Assembly (NCBI RefSeq): GCF_000204015.1
Contig: NZ_GL883078.1
Coordinates: forward strand, 720,453-774,029
Direction of reading: 5' to 3'
Length of the DNA stretch: 53,577 nt
DNA from: Asticcacaulis biprosthecium C19
Lineage (GTDB): Bacteria > Pseudomonadota > Alphaproteobacteria > Caulobacterales > Caulobacteraceae
In this document: positions 15,215 to 22,123 of the stretch, in pieces
Position numbering within the stretch: the stretch's first letter is position 1
Layout of the letters: the number at the start of each line of letters is the position of its first letter
Notes under the pieces: generated by a model
The model's database searches: none
Seen by the model: only the letters and a program-made list of their open reading frames with translations
What the model was told of the DNA's origin: nothing
Position numbers and translations under genes: made by a program

Positions 15215-17431
15215 ATGACTTTTGGAAACACATTTCGTTCGGCGCTCAAAGCCGTGGTGGCCGCGGCGCCGCTTTTGGCGGCGTTGAGCACAACCACGCT
15301 GGCGCAGCCCGCGAAACCCTGGCTGAACACGACCTTGAGTCCGGATGAACGCGCCAGCTTGCTCGAACGCGAACTGACACTCGACGAGCGGGTCAGCCTG
15401 GTTCACGGCCCTATGGCCCTCCCATTCTTCTTTCCTGGCGGCAAGTTACCGGATGGCGCCTTGCCCGCAGCCGGTTTCGTTCGTGGCATTCCTCGCCTCG
15501 GCATTCCAAACCAGGTGGAAAGCGATGCGTCCCTCGGCGTCACCAACCCGATGGGCGTGCGCCCGGGTGATTTTGCCACGGCCCTGCCCTCGTCTCTCGC
15601 TTTGGCGGCGACGTTCAATCCGCAGATTGCCTATGACGGTGGCGCCGTCGTGGGCCTGGAGGCGCGCACAAGGGGCATCAATGTTCAGTTGGCCGGCGGG
15701 GTCAATCTGGCGCGCGATCCTCGCAATGGTCGCAATTTTGAATATGCCGGCGAAGATCCGCTGCTAGCCGGAACCCTGGTCGGGGAATCGATCAGGGGCG
15801 TTCAAAGCCAGAACGTGATTTCGACGATCAAGCACTACGCGCTCAACGGGCAGGAGACTGGCCGAAACTTTGCCAACAGCGTGATCGATGAGCAGGCCAT
15901 GCGCGAATCCGATCTTCTCGCGTTTCAGATTGCGATTGAAAAAGGCCAGCCCGGATCGGTGATGTGCGCCTACAACCTGATCAACGGAGCCTATGCCTGC
16001 GGACACGATTTCTTGTTGAACAAGGTCCTGAAGCAGGATTGGGGCTACAAGGGCTATGTCATGTCCGACTGGGGCGCGGTCAAGTCAACCGATTTTGCCA
16101 TGAAGGGCCTGGACCAGCAGTCCGGCGAACAACTGGACAAGGATGTCTGGTTTGGTGCGCCGCTAAAGGCCGCCGTCGAAAACGGCACAATCCCGGCCTC
16201 GCGTCTCAGCGACATGTCGCACCGCATCCTGCGGTCGATGTTCGCAGCGGGGTTGTTCGACACTCAGGCCCCGAAAACCTATGACGCAGTACGCCACGCC
16301 GCGGTGGCTAAGACTGAAGCCGACGAAGCTATCGTCCTTTTGAAGAACGAAGGCGATATCTTGCCGGTCGCGGCCACGGCCAGGTCCATTCTTGTCGTCG
16401 GCGGCCATGCGGACGCCGGGGTGATATCTGGCGGGGGCTCGTCCCAGGTCACGGCAGGTCCGGACCAGTTGGTGATCGCCCAAGGCGGTGAAGGCCCCAT
16501 GGCGATGTTCAACCGGGTCAATTATCACCCTTCCTCGCCATTGAAGGCTCTGCGTGCCAGGCTGCCGGATACCAGGATCGCTTTCGACACCGGCCTGTAC
16601 CCGGAAGAGGTCGCCCGCAAGGCCCGGTCATTTGACCTGGTGATTGTGTTCGCCACGCAGTGGACGGGCGAAGGCGAAGACGTGCCGTCGCTTAACCTTC
16701 CCCATGGCCAGAATGCTCTGATCGAGGCGGCGGCCACCGCCAATCCGAAGACGATCGTCGTGCTCCAAACCGGCAATGCCGTGAACATGCCCTGGCTTAG
16801 TCGGGTGCCTGCCGTTATCGAGGCATGGTATCCGGGCCAGGAAGGCGGCGCGGCCATCGCCGATGTCCTCACGGGCGCGACCAACCCTTCCGGCCATCTG
16901 CCCGTAACCTTTCCGGCGTCCATCGAACAGTATCCGCGCGTCAACCTGCCCGGCATAGACGCCGGTCCGACCGAACTGTTCGACGTTGTCTACGAAGAAG
17001 GGGCCGATGTCGGATATCGCCGATTCGCCAAGTTGGGCATGAAACCCCTGTTTCCCTTCGGCCACGGCCTGAGTTACAGCGACTTCTCCTATGGCGATCT
17101 CAAAGTCTCGGGCGGCAATACGGTCGAGGTTAGCTTTACCGTCACCAATACCGGTAAGGTGAGAGGCAAGGACGCGCCCCAGGTTTACCTGAATGCCACG
17201 CCCGGCGGTAAGGCCAAGCGTCTTATCGCATTTTCAAAAGTGGATCTGGCACCGGGCGAAACGAAAACCGTCGTTCTGGCCGCGGACCCGCGTCTGCTGG
17301 CCAGTTTCGACACCGCTTCGAACAACTGGGTCGTTGCCGGCGGCACCTACACGGTCGCGGTTGCGGAGGATGCAGACGACGCGGGCATCACGGGCAGCGC
17401 CCAAGTAAAGGCGCAAAGGCTTAAGCCGTAG
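15215..17431 (+). CDS. Secreted GH3 family beta-glucosidase
   Basis: A 738-residue glycoside hydrolase family 3 enzyme that releases terminal beta-linked sugars, most often glucose or xylose. The ATG at 15215 is preferred over that at 15191 because AGGGA precedes it. Residues 1-30 are a signal peptide. The N-terminal TIM-barrel domain includes GRNFEYAGEDPLLAG, the substrate-binding STIKHYALNGQETGR and the nucleophile motif VMSDWGAV (Asp285). The (alpha/beta)6 domain with QWTGEGEDVPSL follows, probably supplying the acid/base Glu. A fibronectin-III-like domain with FPFGHGLSYSDFSY closes it. It diverges from the esterase-lacI unit. Exact sugar specificity cannot be read from the sequence. Confidence 0.94.
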   Translation: MTFGNTFRSALKAVVAAAPLLAALSTTTLAQPAKPWLNTTLSPDERASLLERELTLDERVSLVHGPMALPFFFPGGKLPDGALPAAGFVRGIPRLGIPNQVESDASLGVTNPMGVRPGDFATALPSSLALAATFNPQIAYDGGAVVGLEARTRGINVQLAGGVNLARDPRNGRNFEYAGEDPLLAGTLVGESIRGVQSQNVISTIKHYALNGQETGRNFANSVIDEQAMRESDLLAFQIAIEKGQPGSVMCAYNLINGAYACGHDFLLNKVLKQDWGYKGYVMSDWGAVKSTDFAMKGLDQQSGEQLDKDVWFGAPLKAAVENGTIPASRLSDMSHRILRSMFAAGLFDTQAPKTYDAVRHAAVAKTEADEAIVLLKNEGDILPVAATARSILVVGGHADAGVISGGGSSQVTAGPDQLVIAQGGEGPMAMFNRVNYHPSSPLKALRARLPDTRIAFDTGLYPEEVARKARSFDLVIVFATQWTGEGEDVPSLNLPHGQNALIEAAATANPKTIVVLQTGNAVNMPWLSRVPAVIEAWYPGQEGGAAIADVLTGATNPSGHLPVTFPASIEQYPRVNLPGIDAGPTELFDVVYEEGADVGYRRFAKLGMKPLFPFGHGLSYSDFSYGDLKVSGGNTVEVSFTVTNTGKVRGKDAPQVYLNATPGGKAKRLIAFSKVDLAPGETKTVVLAADPRLLASFDTASNNWVVAGGTYTVAVAEDADDAGITGSAQVKAQRLKP

Positions 17432-17631
17432 AGCGGCTTGTATTCAGAGCGGCTCGTCGTCAGGCAGACACGTTCGGCAAACGACGAACCGCGCTATACG
17501 GCGCGAGCGCGGACATCCCCGGGTGACGCATCGAACCGGCGCTTGAGGGCGCGGAAGATTCTGTGTTGTCAATGCCGGGCCAGGAAGATCCGAAGGCATA
17601 TTTCGGAACTTTCGGCATAGGCCGTACGCAA

Positions 17632-17671
17632 CGTGGCCACGTCCCGGCCTGGAACGTGGCCACGAGTTTTA
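17632..17671 (+). terminator. Terminator-like hairpin of twin CGTGGCCACG palindromes
   Basis: AACGTGGCCACG occurs twice (17630-17641 and 17653-17664), 23 bp apart. Because each copy is self-complementary, the two can pair into a 10-bp stem with a 13-nt loop, followed by AGTTTT on the plus strand. It lies between the convergent GH3 and sciP genes. Twin operator sites two helical turns apart are the alternative. Confidence 0.5.
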
Positions 17672-17690
17672 CCTGATTTTCAGCCGAGAT

Positions 17691-17972
17691 TTATCGGTAC
17701 TGCTGGATGCGCGTGGTGCGCAGTCCGGCCATGCCATGGCTCTCGATGGCTTTTTGCCAGCCGAGGAATTCTTCGGAAGTGATGTTGTAGCGCTCACAGG
17801 CGTCGTCGAAGGACAACAGTCCCCCGCGCACTGCGGCGACAACCTCGGCCTTGCGGCGGATGACCCAACGTTCTGTGCCGGGTGGCGGCAGATCGTTGAG
17901 GGTCAATTTGGCACCCGTCGGACCAATCACGTATTTTTCGCCCTTTGCATCGCGGCGTTGCTCTTGCAGCAT
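17691..17972 (-). CDS. sciP: SciP, small CtrA inhibitory protein (DUF1153)
   Basis: SciP is a 90-residue helix-turn-helix-like protein that binds CtrA and stops it recruiting RNA polymerase, resetting the cell-cycle programme in Caulobacter. The 93-residue product keeps the family core: KYVIGPTGAKLTLNDLPPP, ERWVIRRKAEVVAAVRGGLLS, ERYNITSEEFLGWQ and a C-terminal GLRTTRIQQYR. It is monocistronic, 188 bp downstream of flgE on the same strand. This places the CtrA inhibitor beside the flagellar genes it restrains. A near CtrA site (TTAA-N8-TTAA, 18026-18041) lies upstream, with spacing one base too long. Confidence 0.93.
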   Translation of the reverse strand: MLQEQRRDAKGEKYVIGPTGAKLTLNDLPPPGTERWVIRRKAEVVAAVRGGLLSFDDACERYNITSEEFLGWQKAIESHGMAGLRTTRIQQYR

Positions 17973-18160
17973 GGCATTTTGCCTTGTGTTACCATCACCA
18001 ATTGAAGTGACTATAACGCGCCAGTTTAAATATCAGCTTAATTGCCTTAGTAAAAATTGTCCTAAGGAAAAGCCTTACTGGAGCATTAACTTCAGTAGAT
18101 ATGTGTAATTGGCAAGACTGCAATATTAACGCAGATTAACCCTACTTATTTACTTTACAT

Positions 18161-19585
18161 TTACCGCTTGAGCGCCAGCAATTCCTGCAACATCTCGTCC
18201 GAGGTCGTGATGATCTTGGACGCTGCCGAATAGGCCCGCTGGGTGGTGATCAGGCCGGTGAACTCCTGAGCCAGATCGACGGTCGAGGCTTCCAGCGCCG
18301 CCGGCGCCAGGTTGCCCGCTCCGCCCTCGCCCGGTTCACGCAGGGTGAAGCCACCCGACTGCGACGACACGGTGAAGGCGTTGCCCGATATCGGGGTCAA
18401 CCCGTTGGCGTTAATGAAGGTGGCCAGGGCCACCTGCGCCAGGGTGCGGGTATTGCCGTTGTTGTAGATGGCGGTGACAATGCCATCCTTGTCGATCTCG
18501 ACCTTGGTCAGCAAGCCGAACTCGGTGCCGTTGGCGGTCAGACGCGTCGTGGTCGAGTCGCCGGCCAGGTGGGTGATCTCTGAGGTCGGCGAGGCGCCGC
18601 TTAGGCCCATGGACAGGGACTGACCCGCTGCGCCGAAGCTGTTGTTCCAGCGCGGCGCGGCCGTGCTGTTGGAGGCGCCGATGGTGTAGTCGCTCGTAAA
18701 GGCACCGGGGGCGCCGGTGGCGTCGTTGGTGGTCGAGGCGGCAAGATCCAGCGTGCCGTCAGGATTGAACGCCAAGGTTCCTGTGGCCAGCTGGGCCAGG
18801 CCGGCCGTGTCGGTGACGTCCGGCGACCACACCTCATAGTCCCAGAGCGTGTTGTTGGCCGCGTCGGTTCCCCTCTTGAGCAGCGACATGGTCACCGTAT
18901 GCTGCTGGCCGAGCGAGTCCGACACGGTCATGGAAACTGTCGAGTCGGGCTTGGTGCCGATTCCTGCCGCTGCATCATAGACCGACATGGCGGCAGTGGC
19001 GCTTGTGGCGTCGTAGGTGCCGTTCGCGGCGGCATCCGAAATGTCGGTGCTGGAATCCAGATTGGCATCGAAGCTGACGCGCGTCGTCGATTCCGCGCGG
19101 TTGGCGATGTTGGCGACATTGATCGGCCCCAGCCGGGTGATGTCGGTCGACGACGGGTTGACGGTGCCACTGCTGTCAGCCTGCCAGCCCTGAAGGTACA
19201 GGCCGGCGGCGTTGCGCAGGTAGCCGCTGGTGTCGGTGTTGAAGGAGCCATCGCGGGTGAACAGCATGGTGCTGCCCTGGTTGATGGCGTCTGAGGTGTC
19301 GGAGGTGACGAAGAAGCCCTGACCGTCTATGCCGAGGCTGTAGCCTGACGACGCCGCGTTCAGTTCGCCGCGCGCGGTCATGTTCTGCTGGACCGCAGCG
19401 GTGACGCCGTTAGAGGCATAGGTGGCCGTGCCCGAGGTGCCGCTAACCAGGTTTGTGAAGTTGGTCGTGACGCGCTTGTAGCCGGTGGTGTTGGCGTTGG
19501 CGATGTTGTTCGAGATGGTGGACAGGGCAGAAGCATTGGCGGCCAGGGCGGTGACGCCCGATTGCATGGCGCGATTGATGGTCAT
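18161..19585 (-). CDS. flgE: FlgE, flagellar hook protein
   Basis: FlgE polymerises into the curved hook joining rod and filament. The protein is 474 residues from the ATG at 19585, which follows a GGGGA site; the open frame upstream of it is an Arg/His-rich artefact overlapping flgD. The N-terminal flagellar rod/hook signature is clear (SGVTALAANASALSTISNNIANANTTGYKR). A variable, Ser/Thr/Ala-rich surface domain follows, with SMTVSDSLGQQHTVTMSLLK. The C-terminal helix has LEASTVDLAQEFTGLITTQRAYSAASKIITTSDEML. It is the last gene of the fliK-flgD-flgE hook operon, 14 bp after flgD. Confidence 0.97.
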   Translation of the reverse strand: MTINRAMQSGVTALAANASALSTISNNIANANTTGYKRVTTNFTNLVSGTSGTATYASNGVTAAVQQNMTARGELNAASSGYSLGIDGQGFFVTSDTSDAINQGSTMLFTRDGSFNTDTSGYLRNAAGLYLQGWQADSSGTVNPSSTDITRLGPINVANIANRAESTTRVSFDANLDSSTDISDAAANGTYDATSATAAMSVYDAAAGIGTKPDSTVSMTVSDSLGQQHTVTMSLLKRGTDAANNTLWDYEVWSPDVTDTAGLAQLATGTLAFNPDGTLDLAASTTNDATGAPGAFTSDYTIGASNSTAAPRWNNSFGAAGQSLSMGLSGASPTSEITHLAGDSTTTRLTANGTEFGLLTKVEIDKDGIVTAIYNNGNTRTLAQVALATFINANGLTPISGNAFTVSSQSGGFTLREPGEGGAGNLAPAALEASTVDLAQEFTGLITTQRAYSAASKIITTSDEMLQELLALKR

Positions 19586-19599
19586 GGCGTGAAATCCCC

Positions 19600-20256
19600 T
19601 TAGGACACTTTGGTGATGAGAGAGAGCGGCACGTAGGTGCCGCCGACCTTCAGGACGACGGCGCCGTCCCGGACTTCGGCGGCATTGGCGATGCCGGTGA
19701 GATTGACGGAGGCGGAGACGTCGCCGCCCGCAGCGTTGGTCGCCTTGATTTTCAATGTATAGTCGCCGGAGGTGACCTTGGTGCCCGTGGCGGTTTCGCC
19801 GCCCCAGGCGACCGTGTGGCTGCCCTTGCCGGTCTGGTCGGACGTGCCGGTCCACACAACCGCGCCGTTCTTGTCGACCACGGTCAGGTTGACGGCCTCG
19901 GCGTCGCCAGCCAGGGTGTAGTCCCAGGCGGCCTGGCCGCTGGCGAAGGTCGCGGTGGCCGTGCCGGCGCTGACCGTCTTGCCGATATAGTTGACGGCCG
20001 TGTTCATCGTGTCGCCGCCGTCCAGCGCCTTGGAGATCTTCTCCAGATAGTCATTGCCCTTGAGCTGCTGTTCGACCGAGGAATACTGGACAAGCTGGTT
20101 GGTCCATTCGGTGGAGTCCATCGGCGACAATGGGTCCTGATTGCGGATCTGGGCGGTCAGCAGACTGAGAAAGGTCTCGTAATTGGCCGCCAGGCTTTTG
20201 GCGTCCTTGGTCGCGGTGGTCTGAGTCGTTGCGTTGGAGGTGACAGCGTCAACCAT
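19600..20256 (-). CDS. flgD: FlgD, hook-capping assembly protein
   Basis: FlgD caps the growing hook and is replaced by FlgK when the hook is complete. The 218-residue protein starts with a Thr-rich segment, then the conserved FlgD N-terminal domain (about 20-75) with FLSLLTAQIRNQDPLSPMDSTEWTNQLVQYSSVEQQ. The C-terminal beta-rich region (80-215) includes the FlgD Ig-like fold with AWGGETATGTKVTSGDYTLKI. Corresponds to flbH of the Caulobacter hook operon. Start 9 bp after the fliK stop. Confidence 0.95.
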   Translation of the reverse strand: MVDAVTSNATTQTTATKDAKSLAANYETFLSLLTAQIRNQDPLSPMDSTEWTNQLVQYSSVEQQLKGNDYLEKISKALDGGDTMNTAVNYIGKTVSAGTATATFASGQAAWDYTLAGDAEAVNLTVVDKNGAVVWTGTSDQTGKGSHTVAWGGETATGTKVTSGDYTLKIKATNAAGGDVSASVNLTGIANAAEVRDGAVVLKVGGTYVPLSLITKVS

Positions 20257-20265
20257 GTTGAGGTC

Positions 20266-21663
20266 CTAGACGGTAAGGTCGAGCGCCAGACGGCGGGTGC
20301 CGGGGCGTTGACGAAGTTGAGCCAGGCTGGCGTCGAGATCCGCCTCAGCGGCGTTCTGGTCGGCTTGCTTAAGGGCACGCGCGGCCTGACGGGGATGGGG
20401 ACGCGCCTGCTGGCCGTTTGGCTGGTCAGTGAAGGCGGCGAGGTTGCCAGTCTGGTTTGAAGTCTGGTTTGAAGTCTGGCTTGAGCTCTGGCTTGAGGTC
20501 TGGCTTGAGGTCTGCGACGACGGCGACGAGGCGCTTTCCGTCGGGCGCGACGAAAAGGTCAGGGCGTCACCGTCCACCTTCAGCCCGGCTGCCGTCAGTT
20601 GCTGGCGCAGCTCGCTTTCGCGCGCGGCAAACGTCGTCGCGGTGATGGGGGTGTCGAACTCGAGGTGGGCATTGACCTTGCCTTCGGCGGTGATGGTCAG
20701 GGCGACATCGATGCGGCCGAGGTCAGCGGGCTTGAGTTCGAGCTGGAACTTTGTGGTGCCGGCGCTGAGACGCTTTTGGATGGCGACGCTGAGCTGGTTC
20801 AACTGCTCGACGGCCGCATGCGACAGGGCCGAGGCCTGGGCGGCGATGGTGTTGGCCGGCGTGTATGGCGTGGCGGTCGTCTCGGCAGGCACCGGCTGCA
20901 GCGAGAAGGCAGGACGTGGCGCCTCGACCGGGGTCGGTTTGATGGCCTCAGGCGTCTCCAGTCTCAGGGCGGAGAGTTCGGTCTTTATAGACTCGATGTC
21001 GGCCTTGGGGGCCGTTGCCGCATCGCGGATCTCGTCGGGCTTGGGTTCGGTTGCGGGCAGGTCCGGGAGCTGTGACGTTTCCGGTGCGGTGCCCAACGGA
21101 GCCTGAACCGGCGCCGACTTCGGCTCGGGCCTTGCCACCGGCGGCACCAGGACGGACTGGACCAGCGCCGTCAGTTGCGCATCGGCCGGGGTGGTTTCGG
21201 CGGCGCGGGCATCTTCGTCTACAGGCTCGTCAGGCGTTTCGCCGTCGGCTGCAACAGGCGGCGACCCAGCCTGCGCCAATGCCGGCATCAGAGCCGACTG
21301 GACCAGGGCGGCCAACTGCGCATCGACCGGGGTGGTTTCGGCGGCGCGGGCATCTTCGTCTACAGGCTCGTCAGGCGTTTCGCCGTCGGCTGCAACAGGC
21401 GGCGACACAGGCTGCGCTACCGCCGGCATCAGGGCCGACTGGACCAGGGCGGCCAACTGCGCATCGGCGGATGTTGTGTCGGCGACGGCGGGTGCCGGCT
21501 CAGCGGGCGTTTCGGCGTCGGCGGTGACCTCTGACGACATAAGCTGTGCCATCAAGCCGGAGAACAGGTTGGCGGCGCCGGTATCCCGAGCCGGCGCAGC
21601 TGCGGCCTCGGCCGACGCAGTCGGCACGGACAGGACCTGGAGCAGGGCAGAGGCTGAGGGCAT
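20266..21663 (-). CDS. fliK: FliK-like hook-length control protein with 47-aa tandem repeats
   Basis: FliK is the secreted ruler that measures the hook and switches export to filament substrates. Position in the hook operon and architecture support this: a long low-complexity Ala/Pro/Glu N-terminal region and a compact C-terminal domain (about 300-400) with LNQLSVAIQKRLSAGTTKFQLELKPADLGRIDVALTI and TTFAARESELRQQLTAAGL, typical of Flg_hook. Residues about 75-170 hold two nearly identical 47-residue repeats plus part of a third. After the core, Ser/Gln/Thr repeats and a basic tail follow. The start is unsure: ATG at 21663 or GTG at 21690, neither with a strong ribosome binding site. A sigma-54 promoter lies at 21749-21764. 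Confidence 0.88.
   Translation of the reverse strand: MPSASALLQVLSVPTASAEAAAAPARDTGAANLFSGLMAQLMSSEVTADAETPAEPAPAVADTTSADAQLAALVQSALMPAVAQPVSPPVAADGETPDEPVDEDARAAETTPVDAQLAALVQSALMPALAQAGSPPVAADGETPDEPVDEDARAAETTPADAQLTALVQSVLVPPVARPEPKSAPVQAPLGTAPETSQLPDLPATEPKPDEIRDAATAPKADIESIKTELSALRLETPEAIKPTPVEAPRPAFSLQPVPAETTATPYTPANTIAAQASALSHAAVEQLNQLSVAIQKRLSAGTTKFQLELKPADLGRIDVALTITAEGKVNAHLEFDTPITATTFAARESELRQQLTAAGLKVDGDALTFSSRPTESASSPSSQTSSQTSSQSSSQTSNQTSNQTGNLAAFTDQPNGQQARPHPRQAARALKQADQNAAEADLDASLAQLRQRPGTRRLALDLTV
20452..20518. repeat. 12-bp low-complexity repeats in the fliK 3' part
   Basis: About five imperfect 12-bp units related to AGTCTGGYTTGA encode a Ser-Gln-Thr-rich linker (SSQT/NQT) in the C-terminal tail of FliK. 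The period is four codons, so copy changes would keep the frame. Confidence 0.7.
21177..21500. repeat. 141-bp in-frame tandem repeats in fliK
   Basis: The unit begins GCGCATCG at 21177, 21318 and 21459, a period of exactly 141 bp (47 codons). The first two units are nearly identical and include ACAGGCTCGTCAGGCGTTTC in both. The third is partial and diverged. Such near identity points to a recent duplication. Confidence 0.9.
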
Positions 21664-21748
21664 GGGACTCGCAAAGGGTGAACGCCGCACCGGAAACGGG
21701 CGGAAAATCTGGGTTCACGCATTTTGCGCAAGGGGATCATTCAACTGT

Positions 21749-21764
21749 TGCAAACCGGGGGCCA
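21749..21764 (-). promoter_or_regulatory. Sigma-54 promoter of the fliK-flgD-flgE hook operon
   Basis: On the minus strand the site reads TGGCCCCCGGTTTGCA, with GG-N10-GC spacing and the TTGCA of the -12 element. The predicted transcript start is near 21738, upstream of both possible fliK starts. It corresponds to the Caulobacter flbG promoter. Confidence 0.75.
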
Positions 21765-21768
21765 GATT

Positions 21769-21781
21769 TAAATAATTGATT
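21769..21781 (-). promoter_or_regulatory. IHF site between the divergent sigma-54 promoters
   Basis: On the minus strand AATCAATTATTTA matches the IHF consensus WATCAANNNNTTR exactly and sits in AT-rich DNA. IHF bending is known to be required at Caulobacter hook promoters. It lies right behind the fliK promoter. Confidence 0.65.
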
Positions 21782-21816
21782 TTATTGATATTAAGGAATT
21801 GGAAAGCTGGGAGAAC

Positions 21817-21866
21817 TTGCCGTGCTGTGGTCAAATTTGCCTAACGCGGCGCGTTTTTTTGCCGTG
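21817..21866. promoter_or_regulatory. Possible FlbD enhancer half-sites (TTGCCGTG repeats)
   Basis: TTGCCGTG occurs at 21817-21824 and 21859-21866, 42 bp apart, about four helical turns. They lie between the two sigma-54 promoters. As I recall, Caulobacter ftr enhancers contain a CCGGCAA/TTGCCGG core, to which these are related. The assignment is tentative. Confidence 0.3.
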
Positions 21867-21886
21867 TGGCGCCGCGCCCGAACCTC

Positions 21887-21931
21887 TTTCTGATACCTCC
21901 CCACGCGAAGGGCGCGGGGAGGTATCAGAAA
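21887..21931. repeat. Minimal 45-bp hairpin of the GGGGAGGTAT family
   Basis: TTTCTGATACCTCCCC (21887-21902) and GGGGAGGTATCAGAAA (21916-21931) form a perfect 16-bp stem with a 13-nt loop. The stem ends match those of the 248-bp element at 8077-8324. It sits 32 bp upstream of the flgK sigma-54 promoter. Confidence 0.85.
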
Positions 21932-21962
21932 AGGAAGGGAGCGTCGCGCCCTTTCCTAACAC

Positions 21963-21978
21963 TGGCACGCGACTTGCG
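21963..21978 (+). promoter_or_regulatory. Sigma-54 promoter of flgK-flgL
   Basis: TGGCACGCGACTTGCG matches the -24/-12 consensus TGGCACG-N4-TTGC with exact GG-N10-GC spacing. The predicted start near 21990 gives a 5' leader of about 135 nt. It corresponds to the Caulobacter flaN promoter, divergent from flbG. Confidence 0.85.
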
Positions 21979-22068
21979 ACCTTGACTCACAGAAATGGGT
22001 CCTAATACCCACGGAAATATTCAACCCTATGAAACCTTTAGGTTTTTCAAAGTCAGCCGTCTCGCCTA

Positions 22069-22087
22069 CCCGGCAAATTTCGCCGGG
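22069..22087. promoter_or_regulatory. Possible FlbD (ftr-like) site in the flgK leader
   Basis: CCCGGCAAATTTCGCCGGG has 6-bp arms around a 7-bp spacer. It lies about 90-110 bp downstream of the flgK promoter. Caulobacter ftr enhancers carry a CCGGCAA core and often lie downstream of the start. An RNA hairpin in the leader is the alternative. Confidence 0.4.
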
Positions 22088-22123
22088 CAGCGTGAATCCC
22101 TTGCCTAGAAAGGGCAGCAAAGC

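Noticed and set aside
18026-18041. TTAA-N8-TTAA upstream of sciP as a CtrA box
   Set aside because: Spacing is one base too long. A CtrA role at sciP is plausible from Caulobacter but is not shown by this site.
18126-18139. TTAA-N6-TTAA near the flgE stop as a CtrA box
   Set aside because: The spacer is 6, not 7, and it is placed downstream of flgE, so I do not call it.
19586-19855. Upstream extension of the flgE frame
   Set aside because: The Arg/His-rich extension overlaps flgD. The conserved FlgE N-terminus starts at the ATG at 19585 with its own ribosome binding site.
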